Shown: piece after piece, positions 43,589 through 52,310 of the stretch
How positions within the stretch are numbered: the stretch's first letter is position 1
Layout of the letters: each line of letters begins with the position of its first letter
Assembly (NCBI GenBank): GCA_002320285.1
Contig: DCKE01000015.1
Coordinates: 8,199 to 72,198 of the forward strand
Origin: Flavobacteriaceae bacterium UBA1682
Lineage (GTDB): Bacteria; Bacteroidota; Bacteroidia; Flavobacteriales; Flavobacteriaceae
Length of the DNA: 64,000 nt
Direction: 5' to 3'
Made by a program: the position numbers and the translations under genes
The notes under the pieces: model-generated
Told to the model about the DNA's origin: nothing
Database searches by the model: none
What the model saw: only the letters and a program-made list of their open reading frames with translations

Positions 43589-44420
43589 ATTGGTTATTTT
43601 TGTTTGCATCATCTAATATATCTTTTTGTATTTTTTTTATTAATTCCATTTTTCTGTTGTTCATCACCGTTTGAATCAAGGTCGGCTTAATATATTCAAA
43701 AGGAGAAATACTGTTCTTATCCAGTACTTTATTCACTTTTACCATATAGGTACTCTCGGCATCTTTAATCTCGTAAAACAAACCGTCTGACAGATAACTT
43801 TTAATATTATCTGAGGTTATAAAAGGTAGTTTTCCATAAATCTGATTCATATTTACCCAAACAGAATCATTTAAAGCATAGGATTTCATTTGCAAAGATA
43901 AGTCTTCTAATTTTTTAAAGTCTTGTTTTTTATTAGACAAAAAATATTTCTTAATCGAGGCTAATTTTGGATTTTCATTAAGGACATTTACATATCGTAA
44001 TTGCACCAAAACTTCATTGGAAACCAGCTTATCCTTATTTTCGTTATAGAAATTACGCAAATCCGTTTCACTGACTACGGTGTCTAAGCTTTGTTGTACC
44101 ATACGCTCCAAGTAAGCCGCGGTTAACAAGTCGGTTTTAAACTGATCAACCAAATCCTGAATTTCACTTTTCTTTTCGTCCGATAAATTAAATGCCGCAA
44201 CATCCAACAACAAACGCTGCGTCGCCCAGTGGTTGAAATAATTATTGACAATCACCAAACTATCTTCAGCAGTAGTTCCTGGAGCGACTAATTTATCTAA
44301 ATCTTTACGGTAGATATACGAATCGTTAACGCGTACAACTGCATCGGAATCTTGCGAATTTTTATTCTTGCAAGCTCCAAACATCATAAACAAGGTCAAT
44401 ATGGCTACTATTCGAATCAT
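43572..44420 (-). CDS. PpiC/SurA-related lipoprotein
   Basis: 282 residues with a lipobox (MMFGAC). The region VRVNDSYIYRKDLDKLV resembles the SurA N-terminal segment, followed by helical sequence (AAYLERMVQQSLDTVVSETDLRNFYNENKDKL) as in the chaperone part, but no clear catalytic parvulin domain. It is probably a periplasm-facing, lipid-anchored chaperone working with the two PpiC proteins on either side. ATGA overlap with the upstream gene and 17-nt overlap with the downstream gene show tight coupling. Confidence 0.85.
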   Translation of the reverse strand: MIRIVAILTLFMMFGACKNKNSQDSDAVVRVNDSYIYRKDLDKLVAPGTTAEDSLVIVNNYFNHWATQRLLLDVAAFNLSDEKKSEIQDLVDQFKTDLLTAAYLERMVQQSLDTVVSETDLRNFYNENKDKLVSNEVLVQLRYVNVLNENPKLASIKKYFLSNKKQDFKKLEDLSLQMKSYALNDSVWVNMNQIYGKLPFITSDNIKSYLSDGLFYEIKDAESTYMVKVNKVLDKNSISPFEYIKPTLIQTVMNNRKMELIKKIQKDILDDANKNNQYEIYK

Positions 44421-46369
44421 CCTTTACTTAATTCCCGTTTTACTTCTTCTAAAACCGCTTGATTGACTTCTACTTTCTTTTCTCGTTTTAAGGCTTCTAT
44501 CCAAGCAGCCTCATAGCTGTCCTGATATTCCTCTAGAACCTGAGATTTTACCGATTCCATTTCAAGGATTTGCTCTGGAAGCACCTCCTTAACAACGATA
44601 ATTTCTCGGTCATCTTTTGGGTTTATATATACCCCTTCTGCTGTCGGTATTTCGTTCTCCCTCACCAGCGCACTTTCAAAATCAAATAGGCCGCTTTCCA
44701 CATTTACCACTGCTGGTATAACAGTTGCCAAACTAGGATTTTTCTGCCAGCGTTTGAATGCGCGTTTAGCTGCTTTTTTATCCTCAAAATGGTAAATAGC
44801 CAGATCCAAGCGTTGCTTTTGTTTGTATTTGTGTTTGTGTTTTTCGTAATATGCCGTGTACCCTATCGTATCTACTTTGGCTTTATTCCAAATTTCGGTC
44901 TCCATCAATTCAAACAGCAATAATCCCTCGCGGTATTCCGTAACGGTATGATCGAACTCGGGAAATTCACTTTCTAAATTCGCCATATAATAACTCTTTA
45001 ATTCGCTTTCCAAAAATTTTTCATAAGCCAAATCTACTGCTTTACTCAAAGGTTCCACCCCGCGATAAGCTTGCTGATTTTTTTCAACATATTTTAGAAA
45101 ATCCATTGCCGTGGCAACGCGATCTTTATTGATTGTCAATAAGGCCTTCTGATATTGCTGATCATCTGCCGGTCGCTTCCAACTGTTCTTATAAAAACTT
45201 TGATCGATTAAAGAAAAGACTTGTTTCTTCAATTTACCATCTTCAACGACGGCAAATCGCTGTTTGATCTTTTTCACTAACTGTTCATTGATCATTCGCG
45301 AGCGACTGTCTCGTTGCACCTTATTCTCCAGAGCGACTTTTGACTCTTGTAGTGTTGGTAAAGAATTTTTTTGAATTAATTTAATCAGATGCCATCCAAA
45401 AGTAGTTTCAACTGGCCCTGAAATATCGCCCGCTTTCTCCAAATTAAAAGCCACTTCTTCAAATTCAGGTTCATTCATCATGCCAACTCTAAATTTTGGC
45501 AATATACCACCCAATTTTGCAGTATTGGTATCTTCGGAATATTGGGCAACCAGCTCTTCAAATTTGGCTCCGTTTTTTAACTGTGCCTCTATCTCTTTGA
45601 TTCGCTCACTAACCTGCTTGTTTTTTTGAACATCATTATCCGCTGATTTCAATAACATTAAATGCGCAATAGCCACTTCGCCTCTGTTTTCACGTATGGC
45701 GTTAACTTTAATCAAATGATAACCAAATTGAGATCGAATAGGCTTAGAAACTGCTCCGACAGCCGTTTTATAAGCGCCACTTTCAAAGGGATAAACCATC
45801 TTAAACACGGAAAAATAGCCCAAAGCTCCTCCATTTTCTTTTGCAGAAGGATCGTCAGAATATTTCTTTGCCATTTCATTGAAATTGGCACCATTTAAAA
45901 TTTCATTTCGCACGGATAGGGCTTTGTTATACGCTTTTAGAGTATCCGCAGGATTTGCAAAAGACTTTGTAAAAAACAGTATATGATCGGCATTGATTTC
46001 TTTTAATGATCGATTATAGGCTTCTAAAACCAATTCGTCGGTTAAGCTGTCGTCGGTCAGATACCGTTCTGCCAATTGATCCCGATTGGTTTTTAGTTCT
46101 GTAATATAGGATTTGTCTTCGTTTAATTTTAGTTCGTATGCCTTGCTGACTTTGAGTTTATACAACACAAAGAGCTCTAAGTATTGATCGACATCGCGTT
46201 GGTTTGGATCTTGGATTAAATCTAAATTTTTATTGTAAATACGTTTAAATTCTTCTGAATAATAAGGAGTCCCATCCAAAGTAAACAACACTTTATCTTG
46301 TTTATGGACTTGTGAGAAAAGCGTTCCACAGGTGGACATCGCAACTATAACTAGTGCTTTAAAATTCAT
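44417..46369 (-). CDS. PpiC-domain periplasmic peptidyl-prolyl isomerase
   Basis: 650 residues: signal peptide (CGTLFS-QV), then two parvulin domains in the first half (NADHILFFTKSFANPADTLKA ... GGALGYFSVFKMVYPFESGAYKTAVGAVSKPIRSQFGYHLIKV; then AIAHLMLLKS ... GGILPKFRVGMMNEPEFEEVAFNLEKAGDISGPVETTFGWHLIKL), and a large helical second half. It is the first gene of a three-gene chaperone operon for envelope proteins. Candidate -7 boxes are at 46412-46419 and 46445-46452. Confidence 0.92.
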   Translation of the reverse strand: MNFKALVIVAMSTCGTLFSQVHKQDKVLFTLDGTPYYSEEFKRIYNKNLDLIQDPNQRDVDQYLELFVLYKLKVSKAYELKLNEDKSYITELKTNRDQLAERYLTDDSLTDELVLEAYNRSLKEINADHILFFTKSFANPADTLKAYNKALSVRNEILNGANFNEMAKKYSDDPSAKENGGALGYFSVFKMVYPFESGAYKTAVGAVSKPIRSQFGYHLIKVNAIRENRGEVAIAHLMLLKSADNDVQKNKQVSERIKEIEAQLKNGAKFEELVAQYSEDTNTAKLGGILPKFRVGMMNEPEFEEVAFNLEKAGDISGPVETTFGWHLIKLIQKNSLPTLQESKVALENKVQRDSRSRMINEQLVKKIKQRFAVVEDGKLKKQVFSLIDQSFYKNSWKRPADDQQYQKALLTINKDRVATAMDFLKYVEKNQQAYRGVEPLSKAVDLAYEKFLESELKSYYMANLESEFPEFDHTVTEYREGLLLFELMETEIWNKAKVDTIGYTAYYEKHKHKYKQKQRLDLAIYHFEDKKAAKRAFKRWQKNPSLATVIPAVVNVESGLFDFESALVRENEIPTAEGVYINPKDDREIIVVKEVLPEQILEMESVKSQVLEEYQDSYEAAWIEALKREKKVEVNQAVLEEVKRELSKG

Positions 46370-46411
46370 ATTTTATAATATATACAGCTACAATAACCGG
46401 TATCAAAGCTT

Positions 46412-46452
46412 CAAAGCTACGTATTTTGATATAATAACGGTGAACAAAAATA
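46412..46452 (-). promoter_or_regulatory. Two candidate -7 boxes for the PpiC operon
   Basis: TAGCTTTG (46412-46419) and TATTTTTG (46445-46452), both exact TAnnTTTG on the minus strand, 43 and 76 nt before the ATG. Confidence 0.5.
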
Positions 46453-46568
46453 GCAATTCAGCGTAATATTTACCTAAAGCACTATGTTATTAACAAAATA
46501 TTATCTTGATAATTAATTGAATATCGCGTTCGCAGGACATTTATAGAACTATTTCGATAAATAATAAG

Positions 46569-46576
46569 TATTTTTG
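46569..46576 (+). promoter_or_regulatory. -7 box TATTTTTG of prfC
   Basis: Exact TAnnTTTG, 21 nt before the ATG. Confidence 0.7.
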
Positions 46577-46597
46577 TGCCTTTAAATTTTCGATGAA

Positions 46598-48187
46598 ATG
46601 AATTTTATTAAGGAATTAGAACGCCGAAGAACTTTTGGAGTTATTGCCCACCCGGATGCCGGGAAAACCACATTGACAGAGAAACTCTTGCTTTTTGGTG
46701 GAGCTATTCAAGAAGCTGGAGCTGTTAAGAACAACAAAATAAAGAAGGGAGCTACCTCGGATTTCATGGAAATTGAAAGACAACGTGGGATTTCTGTGGC
46801 TACATCAGTTTTGGCCTTCAACTACAAAAACAAGAAGATAAACATCTTAGATACTCCAGGTCACAAGGACTTTGCGGAGGATACTTATAGAACCTTAACT
46901 GCCGTTGACAGCGTTATCGTAGTGGTCGACGTTGCTAAAGGGGTCGAAGAACAAACGGAGAAATTAGTAGAAGTTTGTAGAATGCGTAACATACCCATGA
47001 TCATTTTCATTAACAAATTGGACCGTGAGGGAAAAGATGCTTTTGAATTGATGGATGAAGTGGAACAAAAACTACAATTGCGTGTAACTCCAATGAGCTT
47101 CCCGATCGGTATGGGATATGACTTTAAGGGTATCTACAACATTTGGGAAAAGAACATCAATTTATTTAGCGAAGACAGTCGAAAAAACATCGACGAAATC
47201 GTCAATATCAGTAATCTAAACGACGATGCACTAGATCGTATTGTTGGTGAAAAACCAGCAAACACTTTACGTGAGGAACTTGAATTGGTTTCTGAAGTCT
47301 ATCCGGCCTTTGATCGTCAAGAATACTTAGACGGTTTATTGCAACCGGTATTTTTCGGATCTGCCTTAAACAATTTTGGAGTTAGAGAGTTGTTGGATTG
47401 TTTTATTGAAATTGCTCCATCTCCACGTGCAAAGGAATCAGATACTCGCTTGGTACAGCCAACGGAACCTGAATTTAGTGGATTTGTCTTTAAGATACAC
47501 GCCAATATGGATCCCAAACACCGCGACCGTTTGGCCTTTATCAAAATTGTATCGGGTACTTTTGAACGTAACAAGCCGTATTTACACGTTCGTAATAATA
47601 AAAAATTAAAATTTGCTAGTCCCAATGCGTTCTTTGCAGAGAAAAAGGAAATTGTGGATATCTCATTTGCAGGAGATATCGTCGGTCTTCACGACACGGG
47701 TAACTTTAAAATTGGCGATACTCTGACAGAAGGAGAGATCATGCAGTTTAAAGGTATTCCAAACTTTTCACCGGAGCACTTCCGCTATGTCAACAATGCC
47801 GATCCGATGAAGTCAAAACAATTGGAAAAAGGTATTGACCAGTTGATGGATGAAGGGGTTGCACAGTTGTTTACGCTAGAGATGAATGGTCGTAAAGTGA
47901 TTGGAACAGTAGGTGCCTTACAATATGAGGTTATTCAATACCGTTTGGAACACGAATACGGTGCGAAGTGTTCATACGAAAACTTCCCTGCCTATAAAGC
48001 ATGTTGGGTTCGTCCTGAAGATCCTAAAAACGAAGAGTTCAAAGAGTTTAAACGCATCAAACAAAAATTCTTAGCTACGGATAAGTCCGGTCAATTGGTT
48101 TTCTTAGCCGATTCGGATTTCTCTATACAGATGACACAATCTAAATTCCCAACGGTTAAGTTAAGATATACCTCGGAAGAAGTGTAA
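46598..48187 (+). CDS. prfC: Peptide chain release factor 3
   Basis: GTPase that recycles RF1/RF2 after termination. The 529 residues begin with the G domain: AHPDAGKTTLTEKLL (G1), RGISVATSV (G2 region), LDTPGHKDFAEDTYR (G3), INKLDREGKD (G4), then the RF3-specific domains 2 and 3 (GALQYEVIQYRLEHEYGAKC near the end). Length is normal. It has its own promoter and ends with two hairpins. Confidence 0.97.
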   Translation: MNFIKELERRRTFGVIAHPDAGKTTLTEKLLLFGGAIQEAGAVKNNKIKKGATSDFMEIERQRGISVATSVLAFNYKNKKINILDTPGHKDFAEDTYRTLTAVDSVIVVVDVAKGVEEQTEKLVEVCRMRNIPMIIFINKLDREGKDAFELMDEVEQKLQLRVTPMSFPIGMGYDFKGIYNIWEKNINLFSEDSRKNIDEIVNISNLNDDALDRIVGEKPANTLREELELVSEVYPAFDRQEYLDGLLQPVFFGSALNNFGVRELLDCFIEIAPSPRAKESDTRLVQPTEPEFSGFVFKIHANMDPKHRDRLAFIKIVSGTFERNKPYLHVRNNKKLKFASPNAFFAEKKEIVDISFAGDIVGLHDTGNFKIGDTLTEGEIMQFKGIPNFSPEHFRYVNNADPMKSKQLEKGIDQLMDEGVAQLFTLEMNGRKVIGTVGALQYEVIQYRLEHEYGAKCSYENFPAYKACWVRPEDPKNEEFKEFKRIKQKFLATDKSGQLVFLADSDFSIQMTQSKFPTVKLRYTSEEV

Positions 48188-48199
48188 AAAGTGGTTTTG

Positions 48200-48352
48200 C
48201 GTTGACTTTAATGTTTTCTTTTGTCAACGAATGAACTTATGATATCAGATAATTCGTTTTTCTTCTTATAGAAGTACGTTAATTCAGTCATCAGTCAACA
48301 ATATAAAAAGCGATAAGGGCTGTCTTGTTTAAGACAGCCCTTATTTTTTTCT
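48200..48352 (+). terminator. Two hairpins behind prfC, the second a strong terminator
   Basis: CGTTGAC (48200-48206) pairs with GTCAACG (48223-48229). Further on, ATAAGGGCTGTCTT (48313-48326) pairs with AAGACAGCCCTTAT (48331-48344) and runs into T. The second probably serves the convergent peroxidase gene too. Confidence 0.85.
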
Positions 48353-48365
48353 TATAATCACATCG

Positions 48366-49505
48366 TTATTTTGGAAATTCTGGTCGGGGCATTTTGTAGT
48401 GGCTGGCCGACAGCGATTCCATAAAGGCAACTAAGGCTTTGATTTCCTGATTCGTCAATTTTAATGGTTTTAGCAAAACATCTGTTTGCGGAAAAAGCGG
48501 GTCTTGTAGTTTCTCCTCGTCCGTAGGATCAATCATGTGCATACCGCTGTTGTATAAGTTTACAATACCGGTCAAATCTTCAAACAAGCCATTGTGCATC
48601 CACGGTCTTGTATAGAGTAAATCTCTCAGAGATGGCGTTTTAAATCGTCCAACATCTTCTGCCTTTCCCGTTATACGGTAGCGCCCCAGGTCTTCATATT
48701 CCCGCTTATAATAGGTCAGTCCAATATTGTGAAAGCCCTCATCGGTAAAGTATTTTCCGCTATGACAGTTCATGCAACCGGCTTTGGTTCGAAAAATGTG
48801 CAGTCCATAAATTTCCTGATCGTTTAAGGCTTTGTGATTTCCATTGACAAAAGCATCAAAACGGCTCGGGCTGCTCTTTATCGTACGCTGAAAAGCCGCT
48901 AGAGCAGTAACAACTTTCTCGTAGGTAATGCGTTCGCTACCGTAGGCCTCTTGGAACATTTTTTTATAGGCTGGATATTTTGATAATTTCTTTGGTAGCT
49001 GCGCGGTATTCATATTCATTTCGTGATGAGCCTCAAGTGGTCCACTTGCCTGTTCTTCAAGAGTATTGGCACGACCATCCCAAAAGTACGACGTTCGCTC
49101 TGCGATATTATACAAAGCAGGCGTATTGCGTTTTCCTTGTAGATGATCGTTCCCCAACGAAACTTCGCGCCGATCGGACCACCCCATTTCAGGATCGTGA
49201 CAGCTACTGCATGAAATCTGATTGGAGCTGGATAATTTGGGATCGAAAAACAAAAGTTTTCCCAAATGTACCTCAGGTAAATCTTGGTTTTCAAAGTACA
49301 TGGTATCGCGAGCGATAGCTCCTAATTCAGTCCACACCGCCCCTTCTTGAATATGCGGTTGTGGCCATTTATCGATGGGTTGTTTATATGAAGCTACGAT
49401 AGCCGTGTATTCCGGATCCACCGACAGGGACTTAAAGGATCCATAAAACAATAAGAGCACTAAAGAGCCTATAGCAAGGCTTTTTGACCGTGTAATAAAT
49501 TTCAT
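48366..49505 (-). CDS. Di-haem cytochrome c peroxidase family protein
   Basis: 379 residues with a hydrophobic N-terminus (SLAIGSLVLLLFYGSF) for export. Two haem motifs, CSSCH and CMNCH, fit the CcpA/MauG family, along with GRANTLEEQASGPLEAHHEMNM and SLRDLLYTRPWMHNG. It reduces hydrogen peroxide or oxidises a partner in the periplasm. It is the last gene of a four-gene operon starting with a TonB-dependent receptor (10 nt after the previous gene), which suggests a link with iron or haem handling (inference). Confidence 0.9.
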   Translation of the reverse strand: MKFITRSKSLAIGSLVLLLFYGSFKSLSVDPEYTAIVASYKQPIDKWPQPHIQEGAVWTELGAIARDTMYFENQDLPEVHLGKLLFFDPKLSSSNQISCSSCHDPEMGWSDRREVSLGNDHLQGKRNTPALYNIAERTSYFWDGRANTLEEQASGPLEAHHEMNMNTAQLPKKLSKYPAYKKMFQEAYGSERITYEKVVTALAAFQRTIKSSPSRFDAFVNGNHKALNDQEIYGLHIFRTKAGCMNCHSGKYFTDEGFHNIGLTYYKREYEDLGRYRITGKAEDVGRFKTPSLRDLLYTRPWMHNGLFEDLTGIVNLYNSGMHMIDPTDEEKLQDPLFPQTDVLLKPLKLTNQEIKALVAFMESLSASHYKMPRPEFPK

Positions 49506-49515
49506 AATGACCTAT

Positions 49516-51030
49516 TTAAAAGGTGATACCTAATGCGGTTTGAAAGTAACTGCTTTGAGCACTTTTGTAAGATTGATAATTTACCGAGGCCTCACAAAAG
49601 ACATCTAAGTTTTGTTTGAGCTTAAAATCGTAACGCGTTTTTAACTCGGCCTGAAAACGCGTTGTTGCAAGTTGCTGAAAATTTTGCTGCAACATTTGGT
49701 TGATTTGTTTTTGTCCCGCAATAGCAACCAAGTGATTGGCTGCCTTATCAACCTTTCTATAACTTATTGAAGGAAAAACATACCAAACCGCATTGTTCCT
49801 CATTGTTTTAGACCAAGTTGTTTTTAGTCCATATGTCCAATCACTGATGCTCATTTCGGATTTTGTCAAAAGGTGTTTCTCGACGTTGGTATTTCGCGCG
49901 ACAAACGGAACAAAACCCCAATCCCCATTTTGTTGCTTTATGGCAAACAAACCCTCCATTAAAAATTTTTGCTGCAAGTCGTTGTAATTTTCGACAGCAC
50001 CGATAATCAACATACTCGACAAAGGACCGTTGCTCAGTATATTTTCAATTCCCTTTCTCAGCTTGTTTTGGTATCCGAGTTGTATTGCCCAGGTGTGATT
50101 GTCCATTTGATAGATCTTTCCAGCAGAAAAATTAAAATCATTTTCCTTAATGGTTGAACTGACAAATGGCTGCCCGTCAGCAATACTTTTTTCGAGCTTA
50201 AAATTTTTCCAACGCATTTGAAAAAACCAGCTCGGCTCCTTTTCATTATACCACTGCAAGCCAGCACCATACCCCCAACCTTCGTATAAAGCTTTTTTAC
50301 GAGTGCCGTAGAGCAGATTATTAAAATTCCCGAGACCGCTCATGTGATATAAAGCCGGATTTCCCAACTCACTAAAAAAAGCTATTTCATTGGTTTGGGT
50401 GTATTTTTCGACGGAAAAATCCACTGCTAAACGATACGACTGCGTCATCGATCTCGATGCACCCAAGCTTAAATTTAAGTCCGAAGAAATGTTTTTAGGT
50501 CGAGGATCCACAGCGCGATATTCCATCAAAGCAGTAAATGCTGCCGTGACTCCAAAACGGTATTTTCCACGTTTAAAAGCATATCCACCTGTAAAGCCAT
50601 AAATCTCCATACTTAAATCACCTCCAACAGAATCTGCCGTGACAAAGGGGTAGATTTTATCGTAATCAGCACTTTCATTCCACTGTACCTTCTTTCGAGT
50701 TCCATTCCTATAATCAGCAGTACCCCATACCGATGCCACGGTATCCAACCTATAAAAAGATTGAGCACTAACACCAAATTGATCGATGCCCTCGCCCAAC
50801 TGCTGTAACTGAAAAGTATTTTTCTGACGACTGATCAAGCCGCCCAATTCTGATCGTGAATAGGTTCTAGAAAAGCCCTCTATCGCGGGATTTCTATCCA
50901 ATTCGTGATAAAAATTGCGAATGGGATTAAAATGTTCACGGTTTTTAACCGCTAAGGAAATAGAGTCTTGACTCCAAGCCAACTGACCTTGTAGTGCTAT
51001 AATAAATATAAAAATGGAACGAAAGTTCAT
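49516..51030 (-). CDS. DUF6850-type outer-membrane beta-barrel protein
   Basis: 504 residues with a signal peptide (LQGQLAWS-QD) and repeated strand pairs (YRFGVTAAFTALMEYRAVDP, YRLAVDFSVEKYT, WAIQLGYQNKLRKG) ending in TALGITF, the usual barrel C-terminus. I recognise it as the DUF6850 protein commonly found beside DUF4876 and a TonB receptor in Bacteroidota. No function is assigned. It lies 5 nt behind the DUF4876 gene and 10 nt ahead of the peroxidase gene. Confidence 0.75.
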   Translation of the reverse strand: MNFRSIFIFIIALQGQLAWSQDSISLAVKNREHFNPIRNFYHELDRNPAIEGFSRTYSRSELGGLISRQKNTFQLQQLGEGIDQFGVSAQSFYRLDTVASVWGTADYRNGTRKKVQWNESADYDKIYPFVTADSVGGDLSMEIYGFTGGYAFKRGKYRFGVTAAFTALMEYRAVDPRPKNISSDLNLSLGASRSMTQSYRLAVDFSVEKYTQTNEIAFFSELGNPALYHMSGLGNFNNLLYGTRKKALYEGWGYGAGLQWYNEKEPSWFFQMRWKNFKLEKSIADGQPFVSSTIKENDFNFSAGKIYQMDNHTWAIQLGYQNKLRKGIENILSNGPLSSMLIIGAVENYNDLQQKFLMEGLFAIKQQNGDWGFVPFVARNTNVEKHLLTKSEMSISDWTYGLKTTWSKTMRNNAVWYVFPSISYRKVDKAANHLVAIAGQKQINQMLQQNFQQLATTRFQAELKTRYDFKLKQNLDVFCEASVNYQSYKSAQSSYFQTALGITF

Positions 51031-51035
51031 GGTAG

Positions 51036-52256
51036 TTACTTGATTAGTGAAGCTTTTGCTTCGGCTTCAAAATCCAAAGTTGAATTGTTGGTATCCTTTA
51101 GTATTCTATGTCCGGCTAAACTGGTCGTAATGGTTTTTCTAATAACACTTTTACCGTACCTCGTTTTATCTTTGTCCACTTTACCGCAGTAGCTCCAACC
51201 CATGTCTAAAGCAGGTGAAGTTACAATCCACTGAAAATCGGAAGGTATACTTAAATTAACCGCATCAATAATCCACTCGTTGGGAATAGCCATCGCCTCA
51301 TTATCCATCGGATAAGTTTCTCCTCCAAATACCAAATCGTAAGCGTATTCGTATTTATTTGCCGCCAAATACGCACTAAGTGTCATTCCCTCAGGCAAAC
51401 GGGCGATTACATAAGATTTGAATCCTCGGTTGTGAATCGTAAATCGGGAATAGGCTTCGATGACATTGGTGACTTCTGGATTGTCTACGTCATCTGCATC
51501 TTCTTGATAAATTTCAAAATTAGCCTTTCTCAAGTCAATAGAATTGATGTTGTATTCTTTGTGATTGATCGCGTCTTCCGCAATAATAATCGACTCTCCG
51601 GGCTCAACGGCATATTGTTTTCCAGTACCGGGTAACATGATAATAGCGCCAACAGCCACAGCCTGAGACATAATATCTGGAGTATAAACCTGCTTTTCAA
51701 TGGTTAAAAAAGCCGATTCTGCAATTAACAATCCATCTGCATACAACACTTGGTCGGTATTGTTATAAATTTTAAAATAACGGTCTCCGATATATTGTTT
51801 TCCTTCTGGTGTCATGGTACCGGTAAAAAAAATTTCCTCCACAGTCAAGTCAGTATGCGTTGATTTTAAAACTAGATTGATATTTTTATCCGTTTGTAAA
51901 CCGGTAATAACTTCGGAACTACTAAAGGCTGAAACCGCTGCTTCTAATACTTTTCCGTCTAAACTGTAGGTTATTTTTCCTTGAACAGCCACCTGATAAG
52001 TACCCTGAGGAATACTGCCTTGCCATTGATTGTTTTTCGTTAATAGATCCGTCTTTTCAAATCCGGTATTGAGTTCTTTTAACTGTACTTGCAGTTCTGA
52101 ATACGCAATGACCTCAACACCTTGAGGAGCTGTAAAATGAAAAGTGACCATAGTATCGTTTGCTGCTGCATCAGAGGAATCATCAGAAGAACACGATTGA
52201 AATACTCCTGTTGCAATCAGGGTTATTAGCACAAATTGTTTGATCTTTTTTATCAT
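51036..52256 (-). CDS. DUF4876 lipoprotein
   Basis: 406 residues with a lipobox (GVFQSC). A beta-sandwich-like N-terminal part (MVTFHFTAPQGVEVIAYSELQVQLKEL ... GTYQVAVQGKITYSLDG) is followed by a LTVEEIFFTGTMTPEGKQYIGDRYFKIYNNTD segment that resembles a lamin-tail fold, as in DUF4876 proteins. It probably sits on the outer membrane surface and serves the adjoining TonB receptor as an accessory ligand-binding protein (inference). It is the second gene of the operon, 54 nt after the receptor gene. Confidence 0.8.
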   Translation of the reverse strand: MIKKIKQFVLITLIATGVFQSCSSDDSSDAAANDTMVTFHFTAPQGVEVIAYSELQVQLKELNTGFEKTDLLTKNNQWQGSIPQGTYQVAVQGKITYSLDGKVLEAAVSAFSSSEVITGLQTDKNINLVLKSTHTDLTVEEIFFTGTMTPEGKQYIGDRYFKIYNNTDQVLYADGLLIAESAFLTIEKQVYTPDIMSQAVAVGAIIMLPGTGKQYAVEPGESIIIAEDAINHKEYNINSIDLRKANFEIYQEDADDVDNPEVTNVIEAYSRFTIHNRGFKSYVIARLPEGMTLSAYLAANKYEYAYDLVFGGETYPMDNEAMAIPNEWIIDAVNLSIPSDFQWIVTSPALDMGWSYCGKVDKDKTRYGKSVIRKTITTSLAGHRILKDTNNSTLDFEAEAKASLIK

Positions 52257-52310
52257 AAGTGTTTAAATTAAGGTGATCTGCTCATTGTTGCAGATCGTGA
52301 TATATACTAA